Below the pieces are notes generated by a model, which worked only from the letters and a program-made list of their open reading frames with translations, was not told the origin of the DNA and ran no database searches. From contig JAAUZJ010000001.1 in NCBI GenBank assembly GCA_014804695.1, positions 118,193 to 182,192 of the forward strand: a stretch of 64,000 nucleotides of DNA, given 5' to 3'. Both the position numbers and the translations under genes were made by a program. Within the stretch, counting starts at the first letter, position 1; each line of letters starts with the position of its first letter. Source of the DNA: Lachnospiraceae bacterium (GTDB lineage: Bacteria; Bacillota; Clostridia; Lachnospirales; Lachnospiraceae). Shown here one piece after another: positions 1 through 8,385 of the stretch.

Positions 1-872
1 TTTCCATTTTCACCGACATCATCTCCACTATCATCGGTGTTATCGTCATTCTTCTTATCGCCGCTATCCTCCTCATCATCGTCGGGAACCTTTTCCTCGC
101 TTGAAGAAGAAAAAGAAATGCTGTCTTTAATCTCTCCCCATGTTCCGATACACCGATATAAAGCTCCGTCTAGCTTATAAATATACGTTCCATCGGCAAT
201 ATCGTCAGCTGAATCGTATATCGGTTTTTCACTAAGCACTTTATAATAAACTGCATCCAGCTGTTTTTCAATATTTTCATAAGATATGTATTCTAAAGAT
301 ACATAATATTTTCCACTATCATCGATAGCAGGCTTAAAATAGCCTGTCATATCATAACTGCCAGCTTCTACTTCCTCGTATCCGTCTATATAATCTTCGC
401 TATCATCATAATCTTCTGTAGGACTTGTGACTGGAAAATTATCTTTTATGCCCTGTGCAGCATAATAATCCTCAAGCGCTTTCTTCTTTTCAAGCATAAA
501 AGCCTGTCGTTCAGCTTTAGTATCAAAGCTGCACAGTACATCTTTCCAGCTCTTCCATGTCATTGTCTCACTATCCCATTCGGAAAGAACCGGCTCATAT
601 CCATCAAAAAGATAACCAATTTCTGCGGCATTTATATCCGGTACAATTTCCAATACCGTGTACTCATCGCCTTCAGAAAACTGATTTCTCAACTTTTCAA
701 TTCCCATAAGGGTATCCGCATTTTCCGCTGCCTGTGTACTGCTAAACACAGAAGAGACAACAACAGCGCCGGTAAGCAATACTGCTGTTGTCGCCGCTGC
801 AATACGTCTATTACGTCCTGATTTAACAATGTCCATGAATTTACTTGTATTAATTTTCCCTACTTTTTTCAT
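1..872 (-). CDS. large exported protein, N-terminal part (possible DUF5057 family)
   Basis: The reading frame starts at an ATG at 872 and stays open to the window edge, so its C-terminus lies outside. About 290 residues are visible. Basic residues are followed by a hydrophobic segment (about residues 24-44, with AAATTAVLLTGAVVVSSVFS) that looks like a signal peptide or membrane anchor, so the protein is probably exported. The next stretch contains TVLEIVPDINAAEIGYL, which I associate from memory with the DUF5057 family; this was not checked. The visible end is a linker rich in Asp, Ser and Glu, typical of spacers in surface proteins. It follows the minor pilin genes on the same strand with a gap of 78 bases, so it may belong to the pilus operon as an adhesin or pilus-associated surface protein. 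Function is unknown. Confidence 0.7.
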   Translation of the reverse strand, partial: MKKVGKINTSKFMDIVKSGRNRRIAAATTAVLLTGAVVVSSVFSSTQAAENADTLMGIEKLRNQFSEGDEYTVLEIVPDINAAEIGYLFDGYEPVLSEWDSETMTWKSWKDVLCSFDTKAERQAFMLEKKKALEDYYAAQGIKDNFPVTSPTEDYDDSEDYIDGYEEVEAGSYDMTGYFKPAIDDSGKYYVSLEYISYENIEKQLDAVYYKVLSEKPIYDSADDIADGTYIYKLDGALYRCIGTWGEIKDSISFSSSSEEKVPDDDEEDSGDKKNDDNTDDSGDDVGENG

Positions 873-950
873 AATCCGCACTTCCAATCATATACTACCT
901 GCGCTGTGAATTATTCACAGCGCAGGTTTACATAAATATAGTGTTCCCAT

Positions 951-2975
951 TTACACAAACTTCACATAACAATAGGTATATACGCTTGGATATTCTTTCA
1001 TGTATACCTTAACTGTTGCGCTCTTAATCTTGATGTCTCCATACACCTGCCAATCATATAGACCACTATTATTGATGACCTTAAAATTTGAATAGCCTCT
1101 AAGCATTTTAGGTGTACCAGCAACAACGTTAGTATCATTCCATGGTAACCCTTCCGGCTCTACAGTCACACCTGCCGGTGCTTCATAATCTAAAGTAATA
1201 TCATAATCAAAAACATGCGGTTCCTCTTGCCATGTATTGCAATAATATCCTATAACTTTATAATAGAAGTCAAACCCAGAATTTACATTACCTGTAGAAG
1301 TAGTAGTCTGACCATACAACTGAACATTACTTATATAATGAATACGACTATAGTTCCAAGTTGATCCATTTTTATATTCAAAATTAACCTCCACCATTAT
1401 ATAAAACTCTCGATCTGCCGGCAGGTCCTTATCAACAGTAAGCCAATAGTTAATTTTTTTACCTTCACCAAAATCGTAGGGCACTCCCAAATCTCCACCA
1501 TTCATGTCGAGAAGAACATGATCTTTCAACTCAGGTTCAACGTTTATTCTATTTCCATCCTTATCACAAAAATAATAATCGTAACTGGCAATTTGACACC
1601 AGCATTCGCCATCTACTACAGGCGGCCAAAACCAATACCAGTTCTCTCCATAACCACCACTGACTCCGCCTACGCCTTTTCCACGTTCCATTACAGAGTC
1701 CCCACCTAACGTTCTCTCAGGCGGAATATTATAATATACACGATCCGATACACTCTGATTAGTTGTAGGTGAATATAATGTAAGTATTATTTCTAATTGT
1801 TTATTATAATTTTCAGACTTTTGTATAATCGTCAAATCCAGAGTCTTATTTGTACTTGTAAAGCTTTCCACTCTGCTAGCTTCCACTACTTCCCATGTAT
1901 ATTTCAGCAACGCCTCATCTTCGTCGGTAAAGTCCGTCGTATGATATTCCGAATCATAATGCACTGTAAAAACAGGGTCATCACCCATCGGGATAATTTT
2001 TACCCAATCCAACGACTTACCCGTACCACCAATAACCTTCACCCATCCGATTACATACTTAGCAGAATTGGTCTTATAGGTTGCCGTAATCTTAAGATAA
2101 TCATTCGGCTCAGAATCATTTACATCAAGTGCAATGTGTACGCCCTCAGGCGTTATACTGCTGGCAGTTCCTGACGTCTCGCCTTCAACAGTAAAATTGC
2201 AAAGGCTGTTTACATTAGTTCCCGCATTTACCATAGCGAAGATGTTATATACCTTACCTCTTTCAACCGTAGTTACACGGTCTCTTACAGGTAATGCGCC
2301 TTCCATTCCGGTATCTGAAATATAGAGCAAAAGACTATCATCCGGAGTAGGCGTTTGTTCAAAAATCTCACCAGGATCTGCACTTAACATCAAACGGTTT
2401 CTCAATGTTATAGTAGGAGTAGTTGCATAAGTAGCTTTGCCTGTACCATCAAGACAATCCACCCTGATCACTACTGAACGGACAATTTCGATGTCAGTCC
2501 CGTCTTTTGCTGTCTCAGTGTATTTATCGCTCAAATCAACATTAAAGTCCGTAACATTCTCTGCTAACAGCTGATTTTTGTACACCGGCGGATCTAACTC
2601 CACATACACACCGGAACCGTCCTTGTCTACCTTCCATTCACTGCTGTAAAGATTATTATCGTTCTTATCCCATGTAACGGTTCTTTTCTTATTGACTGCA
2701 ACTCCGCTGCTGTCATCGGCTTCCACATGATACATTGTCAAAGTACTGGCATCAGTATCATCAGTAAAATCCACGCCGCCGTTTACGTCAATGATCAGAT
2801 CTTCAATCTGATTGACCGCCAATTCGGCTTCACCTTGTACATTGGAATCTGCGCTGCCCTTAGCAAAACTTCTACTGCCTGTAAGCATAAAAGTTGCCGC
2901 GCCTATTATAACAAGCGCTAAGATAGTTACAGTTATCAACAACTCAACCAATGATAAACCTCTGTTATCTTTCAT
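951..2975 (-). CDS. large type IV minor pilin (PilW-like)
   Basis: This is a 674-residue prepilin. The N-terminus MKDNRG/LSLVELLITVTIL is a class III signal: prepilin peptidase would cut after Gly6 and methylate Leu7. The glutamate at mature position +5 (VEL) needed for assembly is present, followed by a hydrophobic helix of about 20 residues. It is several times longer than a normal pilin (150-200 residues); the rest is probably extracellular beta-rich domains, with many aromatic residues in the last 250 positions. It is the last prepilin in a run of four, 12 bases after the stop of the gene before it. Position in the run and size suggest a PilW-like or tip protein of the pilus. The pilin-type assembly signal is clear; the specific role is inferred. 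Confidence 0.85.
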   Translation of the reverse strand: MKDNRGLSLVELLITVTILALVIIGAATFMLTGSRSFAKGSADSNVQGEAELAVNQIEDLIIDVNGGVDFTDDTDASTLTMYHVEADDSSGVAVNKKRTVTWDKNDNNLYSSEWKVDKDGSGVYVELDPPVYKNQLLAENVTDFNVDLSDKYTETAKDGTDIEIVRSVVIRVDCLDGTGKATYATTPTITLRNRLMLSADPGEIFEQTPTPDDSLLLYISDTGMEGALPVRDRVTTVERGKVYNIFAMVNAGTNVNSLCNFTVEGETSGTASSITPEGVHIALDVNDSEPNDYLKITATYKTNSAKYVIGWVKVIGGTGKSLDWVKIIPMGDDPVFTVHYDSEYHTTDFTDEDEALLKYTWEVVEASRVESFTSTNKTLDLTIIQKSENYNKQLEIILTLYSPTTNQSVSDRVYYNIPPERTLGGDSVMERGKGVGGVSGGYGENWYWFWPPVVDGECWCQIASYDYYFCDKDGNRINVEPELKDHVLLDMNGGDLGVPYDFGEGKKINYWLTVDKDLPADREFYIMVEVNFEYKNGSTWNYSRIHYISNVQLYGQTTTSTGNVNSGFDFYYKVIGYYCNTWQEEPHVFDYDITLDYEAPAGVTVEPEGLPWNDTNVVAGTPKMLRGYSNFKVINNSGLYDWQVYGDIKIKSATVKVYMKEYPSVYTYCYVKFV

Positions 2976-2987
2976 TTCTTTCCCTCC

Positions 2988-3617
2988 CTAGTTAATTCTG
3001 GATAAAACATGTTTTCCGGTTGCCGTATATACCTCTATTTCATATCTTCTTCCATATGATGAAGCAACTATTACTTTATCACCGTTAAGCGTATGTACTT
3101 TGGGCTCCGAATCAGGAGGTATATAACCTCTTCTTACCCCGCCTGCAGCCGCAGGCTCTGTGGCATCTGACTCAACGATTGCCTTCATCGCTCCGCTTAT
3201 ACGGTTATATACAAATTTAACAGATGTATCATCATCAATGGTTATTTCACTTCCGCTGCCAATCTGACACGTTAAATTAACTCGCGCTTTTCCTATTTTG
3301 AATTCTTCGGCAAACAGCCAGTCTGCACCATTACTATTTGCATCCGTGCCATCTGCGATCGCGCTCTCAGGAACATAGTAGCGCGCAACATAGCTATTGC
3401 CATCTTTTACGACTTCCATATAACAGTCCACAGAAGCGGATCTTGTAAGCGCATAGTTCTTTTCCTTATCCAATGCCGTACTTAGATTATTGGCACACTC
3501 TCTCGAATACTGCCCTGTCATAAGTGTAAAGGAATAGAATATTGTTCCGCTAAGCGCTGCCATAATCGCAAGAATTATAACCATTTCAATTAAGGAAAAA
3601 CCTTTATTATCCTTCAT
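2988..3617 (-). CDS. type IV pilus pseudopilin (GspH/FimT-like)
   Basis: A 209-residue prepilin with N-terminus MKDNKG/FSLIEMVIILAIM: cleavage after Gly6, Phe at +1 and Glu at +5, then a hydrophobic helix. A longer frame opens at a GTG at 3644, but that start would overlap the preceding gene and lacks a ribosome binding site. The ATG at 3617 has AGGAG eight bases upstream and starts 11 bases after the preceding stop, so it is used here. Size and the early sequence resemble GspH/FimT minor pseudopilins that prime pilus assembly. Cotranscription with its neighbours is likely from the short spacings. Confidence 0.85.
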   Translation of the reverse strand: MKDNKGFSLIEMVIILAIMAALSGTIFYSFTLMTGQYSRECANNLSTALDKEKNYALTRSASVDCYMEVVKDGNSYVARYYVPESAIADGTDANSNGADWLFAEEFKIGKARVNLTCQIGSGSEITIDDDTSVKFVYNRISGAMKAIVESDATEPAAAGGVRRGYIPPDSEPKVHTLNGDKVIVASSYGRRYEIEVYTATGKHVLSRIN

Positions 3618-3628
3618 TGCCTCTACTC

Positions 3629-6172
3629 CTATCTCTTGCTCCACTGCTCATAAACTATCAGATCCCTAAGTGCAACCTGTGCAGTTGCATCCCCGCCGGA
3701 TGTAGACGGTGTAGAGGATTTATAGTTTATTCCATCACGGAATGAATCAATTACATAGTATTTATTACTGCTTGATCCTGGTGTTCCTAATTCAATCTCA
3801 GCATCCATTATCTGCGCAAAATCTTTTAATTCCATAGGCTCTATGGTAATACCCGCGCCTCCCGATTTTACAGTAATATTACCGGCTGCAATAATAAGTC
3901 CCTTAAAATCAGTCTCCACATCTACATTACCCTGACTTACAATCAATGAAGACTGTGGTGTAGAACCATTCACAACGTAATCCGACTTGGTAAAAATTGC
4001 TTTTAAAGTTCCGGATGCTCCGGCATCTATCGTTACGGTATTGGAGGCAGATGCCGCCAGCATTTCATCCATTTTAGTGATATTTATAATGTTTTCAAAA
4101 GCATGTCGTCCCTGTTCAACTATACTAAGCTTAGATATATCGGTAACAAGCTTAGCGCTAAGTGCACTAAATGCACTTGTTTTAGAACTAAAAACAGTCT
4201 TAGCCTGACGCTGCCTAATATAATAACTACTGTTACCGTTATCCGGTGCAGATATCACCGTAGCAGGTGTATCCTGCCCCTCATTATAAACAAGCATGTT
4301 TCCGGCAAGATTCAAATATAACATTGCCGAAGGGTCAGCCATCTTAATTTCTTTGGCATAAAGCCTTGTATATTTGTCAACCTGCTCAGTATTTACGTTA
4401 TAGTAATCGATAAAATAATAATTTGCTTTCTCTTCATCGGTAAATCTCAGATAGCAGTATACCAGAGTACCATTAGGAGTCTGCTTAAAAATAACTTCCG
4501 GAACATACATCTTTTCAGTCTGCCCTGCAACCGTCTCCTGACTAATATAGTTGCTTAGGGGTTTATAATCAAGCGCTGCTATCTGTCTGTTACCGTCTAA
4601 CAGACAGTATTTATCCGGATTATTTACTATCTGCTCATATTGTTCCAACGTGAGCGGATTTGCGCCAAATGCCGTATCGCCAATAGTTCCGTCATTTTCA
4701 ATTACGCAGCCAAGCGCCTCCGATGGAACTAAATATATTAACTGGTTACTTTTTACCGAAACCGATTCAGCCATCATTACGTTGGACTTATTCTTATATG
4801 CATCCTCTGTGGTATCGCCTGCCTTCGTCTTAGTCTGTACATAGGAACGTCCGGCAATTGTCATGCTTTCAAGTCCTGATAAATCCAGCTTACTGTCCTG
4901 GCCGTTAATTATGATCGCACTGCTAAGCGAAGGGTTGTTTGAATTATCTTCGGTTTCTGTGCCTTCCGCGCCGTCTGTACCAACGCCAGGCGCGCTTGGC
5001 GTGCCGGAATTATCGTCAGTGATCATACTGAATCCGTTATACTCGCCGTTTAACTTCGCTTCACTATTTTTTCCTTCTAATATTAAATCATCTTTTAAGT
5101 TTGTAACGCCGTCAAAATTCACGCCAGACGATAAAAGATGTACATTGTCTCCCCAAAACTCCACATTGTTGGTAAGAAGATTACCATCGTTCACTTCGAT
5201 ATTTTCCCTGCTTATGACAAGCGACATATTATCAACGCCCGCACCAAGGGCCGATTCAAACTTAACATTTGTTCCGGGTATAAAAGATGTTGAAGCAATA
5301 TCCGGATACTTTCCATCTGTCTGGTTCTGATTCTGGTGCTCATCTTTTATATCTACTCTTCCAATCAGCATACGTCCTGCATATGCATTCCCTTTAATAT
5401 CTATAAGTCCTCCCGCAGCGGTATTGCCCATTGCCAGAGTTTCATCCGCAATCATTGAAAACTTCTCAAGTCTCGGGATCTCCGATGACTGAGCAAAGCT
5501 GACAGTCGGAAGCCCCAGCTTGATATCCGTACTTATAATGGAGACATATCCACTCCTATCCACATATGTAACTTTTAAATCTTTCAGCTTAATGTACTCG
5601 CTCTCTTTATAATCAAGTGTATAAGCTTCCGGAGTCACATTAGACTCCACAATAGCTCCGTAACTTCCAAATTTAGTCCTGCTCGCCCTGTCTCCGTCAG
5701 CAACGGTTCCCGTAGTATTACCTACTATTTCATCGGAAAGCCATGAACGCAGTAATTTAACATCATATCTTCCGTCATCTGCTGTTCCCTGCAGTCTTTC
5801 CTTAAGTTCATTAATATAGGTTCTGTAAAATTCACTGCTTCTCATAACCGTACTGTCATATACAGCGTAATTAACCATTACTTTATTATATGCTTCAGCC
5901 ATAGCTTCTGACGCTACTTCCTGAAGCCCTGTATTTATTTCATCCAATACTGTTTCTGCGTCATAAAAAGTATCTTTTCCCCTTTTGTCCATGAGACGCA
6001 TCTGATAACCAAGGTAAGATACGAACATCAGCACTGCCGCCAGAATCGAAACAAACATTATAATAACAAGCACCATAGCCATCGCAGCGCCTCTATTATC
6101 CTGTTTTAATTGTAACAGATGTTTCTTATTTTTGCTATCACCATCAGAAACATTATCACTTATATTTCTCAT
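3629..6172 (-). CDS. large PilX-like pilus assembly protein
   Basis: An 847-residue protein. After a polar N-terminus of about 28 residues comes NRG/AAMAMVLVIIMFVSILAAV, a prepilin-like cleavage site and hydrophobic helix. It has no glutamate at mature +5, as is typical of PilX/GspK-type minor pilins that sit at the tip. The remaining ~780 residues are far longer than classical PilX (about 200) and contain repeated short beta-prone segments; a beta-helix in the middle part is possible. It lies between a PilV-like and a GspH-like prepilin gene on the same strand, supporting a role in the minor pilin complex. No enzymatic motif was recognised. Confidence 0.75.
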   Translation of the reverse strand: MRNISDNVSDGDSKNKKHLLQLKQDNRGAAMAMVLVIIMFVSILAAVLMFVSYLGYQMRLMDKRGKDTFYDAETVLDEINTGLQEVASEAMAEAYNKVMVNYAVYDSTVMRSSEFYRTYINELKERLQGTADDGRYDVKLLRSWLSDEIVGNTTGTVADGDRASRTKFGSYGAIVESNVTPEAYTLDYKESEYIKLKDLKVTYVDRSGYVSIISTDIKLGLPTVSFAQSSEIPRLEKFSMIADETLAMGNTAAGGLIDIKGNAYAGRMLIGRVDIKDEHQNQNQTDGKYPDIASTSFIPGTNVKFESALGAGVDNMSLVISRENIEVNDGNLLTNNVEFWGDNVHLLSSGVNFDGVTNLKDDLILEGKNSEAKLNGEYNGFSMITDDNSGTPSAPGVGTDGAEGTETEDNSNNPSLSSAIIINGQDSKLDLSGLESMTIAGRSYVQTKTKAGDTTEDAYKNKSNVMMAESVSVKSNQLIYLVPSEALGCVIENDGTIGDTAFGANPLTLEQYEQIVNNPDKYCLLDGNRQIAALDYKPLSNYISQETVAGQTEKMYVPEVIFKQTPNGTLVYCYLRFTDEEKANYYFIDYYNVNTEQVDKYTRLYAKEIKMADPSAMLYLNLAGNMLVYNEGQDTPATVISAPDNGNSSYYIRQRQAKTVFSSKTSAFSALSAKLVTDISKLSIVEQGRHAFENIINITKMDEMLAASASNTVTIDAGASGTLKAIFTKSDYVVNGSTPQSSLIVSQGNVDVETDFKGLIIAAGNITVKSGGAGITIEPMELKDFAQIMDAEIELGTPGSSSNKYYVIDSFRDGINYKSSTPSTSGGDATAQVALRDLIVYEQWSKR

Positions 6173-6213
6173 AATAATTCTCCCACCTATCTTAATCCAT
6201 CAGCGACTTCGCT

Positions 6214-7572
6214 TTACTCTAATTTAGAACCCGTCATTGTTACCAGCGGATTGACAACAGTCCTGTCCGCTCCATGATTGTAGACTTTTACCGTCATTGT
6301 GTATATTCTGTCTTTTTCCTGCGCCTGCGCACTTCCTGCACCATTAAGGGGTTTAGGATCGATTGTCGATTTTGCCTCCGTACTCGAATAAACTTTACTG
6401 GTATTAGCGTTATCCTTAAGCGGTGAAAAATCAATCTGCGCTCCAAGTCCATTTTCTCCCGAAACAACAGGCTGATCGATATTTAAATTAGTAAAATAGT
6501 GTCCTATAGTATGACCGTCGCCGTCTATACCATCATGTATCTCGATCTTGGGCTGATAATTAACCGGAACAGGCTCAATTTCCGTATTTGAGCCATCCTT
6601 AAAAATATCCTGACGGACAATATATACGTCAATAGGAAGTTCAGCCTCATTATCAATTACTATCCATTCTTCATCTGTCTTATATGTATTAGCCTCACCG
6701 TCCACAGTACAATCTATGGATTTAGGCGATGTATAGCCTTTATATCTTGGCGCATAGAACAGATACACACTCTTGAGTTCAGGCAGTTTACCGTCTTCTC
6801 CTACGCTCTGTGCAGAATTATTAAAGATAATCGATTCCTCAGTATATGACTGATAAGTAGACGGCATAACATCAGCCTGGCATAGTACATATTCGTAAGT
6901 CACCTTAACTATCGTAGCTATGTTTAAGCCGTTATTCTCCTGATAAATCTTTACCTTTATCCTTCTTGCAAGATTTTTGTTGAACTCGTCGGTGCCCCAG
7001 CTGCTGGCGCCTCCGGTAGGACTTTTGTTCGCAGCAAAGTACTCATATATAGTATCGTCATATCCTTTCAAATTTGAAGCACTTCTTATAGACTGGACAT
7101 GAACCGCACTGTCTGAGCTTGCTATTGTATTCATATAAAAAAGTTCTTTAGTGTTAGTATCATAATAACGATCCTTGATGTCAGGATTGGTAGGGTCTAA
7201 AACACGTCGATGAGGGTCAAGCGTTACTTCTACATCGAACTTACTTACATTTGAACCCGAATTGTTGTCAATATTCTCCCTAATAAAAGTATAAACTCCG
7301 TCGCTGTCCGGTTGGACCGGATTGCCATCCTCTCCAAGATAATCGAATTTGTCCGGATCTATCAAATCTGCAATCTTTTCTCTTTCAAAGATTTCCATTT
7401 CATCCTGCGCCAGCGTGGTAGCACGCATGTACTGCTTGCTCTTGCCATTTATACGGTGAGAGGAAACAAAACTATGAAACAGCGGAACTATCACTATTGC
7501 CAGTACAAAGACTGCAAGCAGAACTTCTATAAGCGTAAAACCTTTATTGTCTAATGTTTTGGTGCTTTTCAT
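6214..7572 (-). CDS. large type IV minor pilin (PilV-like)
   Basis: A 452-residue prepilin with N-terminus MKSTKTLDNKG/FTLIEVLLAVFVLAI: cleavage after Gly11, Phe +1, Glu +5 and a hydrophobic helix. FTLIEVLLA is the typical start of PilV/GspI minor pilins. The periplasmic/extracellular part (~415 residues) is much larger than in Gram-negative PilV. The start codon is preceded by AGGAGG at suitable spacing. It begins 27 bases after the pilO-like gene and is followed 41 bases later by the PilX-like gene, so all belong to one transcription unit. Expected role: minor pilin at the pilus tip, initiating assembly with its neighbours. Confidence 0.85.
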   Translation of the reverse strand: MKSTKTLDNKGFTLIEVLLAVFVLAIVIVPLFHSFVSSHRINGKSKQYMRATTLAQDEMEIFEREKIADLIDPDKFDYLGEDGNPVQPDSDGVYTFIRENIDNNSGSNVSKFDVEVTLDPHRRVLDPTNPDIKDRYYDTNTKELFYMNTIASSDSAVHVQSIRSASNLKGYDDTIYEYFAANKSPTGGASSWGTDEFNKNLARRIKVKIYQENNGLNIATIVKVTYEYVLCQADVMPSTYQSYTEESIIFNNSAQSVGEDGKLPELKSVYLFYAPRYKGYTSPKSIDCTVDGEANTYKTDEEWIVIDNEAELPIDVYIVRQDIFKDGSNTEIEPVPVNYQPKIEIHDGIDGDGHTIGHYFTNLNIDQPVVSGENGLGAQIDFSPLKDNANTSKVYSSTEAKSTIDPKPLNGAGSAQAQEKDRIYTMTVKVYNHGADRTVVNPLVTMTGSKLE

Positions 7573-7599
7573 GTTTTCCTCCTTTCACCTGTCTATTTT

Positions 7600-8370
7600 C
7601 TAATTTCCGGCTTCTGCGTTTCCGCCTTCTGCATTTTCAGCGCCTTCGCCGCCCTCTGCATTCTCACCTTCTGCGTTTTCGCCCTCTTCACCGGGTACGA
7701 TATCTGCAAGGGTTCCGTTTCTTACTCCGAAGAAGTTGCTGGTTCCTGTAGGTACTCCTAAGATATTGGTTTCTACATATGGAACCCCGCTTCCTATCAG
7801 ACAGTAGAAATTAATATCCATAGTACCGGCCAGATAACCTTCATCAGTTGCGCTTACATTAACCGCCGATACGGATTTCCTGGTGGATATTCCATATACA
7901 TAGTTAAGTACATTCTTAAGTCCGTTATAAGTTGTTGTAAAGGTCATGGTATTCCTATTGGTAAACATCTGTATACCTTCATCTTCAAGCGTATATGAAT
8001 CCACATTAAGAATGCCTGAATATGGAATCTGATTGCCTTCCTGCATAGATATAGTAGAAATAGCCACTTCGTTATCATCAATAAGTTCCATATTATATAA
8101 GTACATAATTATATCTTCATTCAGGTATCCCGACGGGAAAGTATTGATAATTGCAGTCGATTCCTCTCTCATCCGCTCAGTTTCGGCAATATACTCACCC
8201 TGCTTTGCATTCAGAATCTCAAGGTTGTCAAGTCTTTCCTTAATCGGAATATTCTGCTCCTCTACTACTTCAGTCTTTTCCACATAATTTTTATAAACTA
8301 ACTGCCATGAAAGTATAGCAGACACTATACCTATTACTATTAATAAAAGCTGTATCTCACTCTTCTTCAA
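7600..8370 (-). CDS. pilO: PilO-like pilus alignment protein
   Basis: A 256-residue protein with one N-terminal transmembrane helix (about residues 8-25), then a predicted coiled coil (about 30-75, rich in Glu, Lys and Leu) and a small alpha/beta domain, the usual layout of PilO. PilO pairs with PilN in the membrane and links the cytoplasmic PilM ring to the cell envelope part of the machine. The C-terminus is a low-complexity tail of repeated Glu-Asn-Ala-Glu-Gly units (about residues 225-256) that is not part of the family and is probably disordered. It follows the pilM-pilN fusion by 15 bases, which strongly supports the call although sequence conservation in this family is low. Confidence 0.8.
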   Translation of the reverse strand: MKKSEIQLLLIVIGIVSAILSWQLVYKNYVEKTEVVEEQNIPIKERLDNLEILNAKQGEYIAETERMREESTAIINTFPSGYLNEDIIMYLYNMELIDDNEVAISTISMQEGNQIPYSGILNVDSYTLEDEGIQMFTNRNTMTFTTTYNGLKNVLNYVYGISTRKSVSAVNVSATDEGYLAGTMDINFYCLIGSGVPYVETNILGVPTGTSNFFGVRNGTLADIVPGEEGENAEGENAEGGEGAENAEGGNAEAGN

Positions 8371-8385
8371 AACTGTGCCCTCCTA

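Noticed and set aside
3618-3644. GTG start for the GspH-like pseudopilin
   Set aside because: It overlaps the preceding gene and lacks a ribosome binding site; the ATG at 3617 gives a standard pilin leader.
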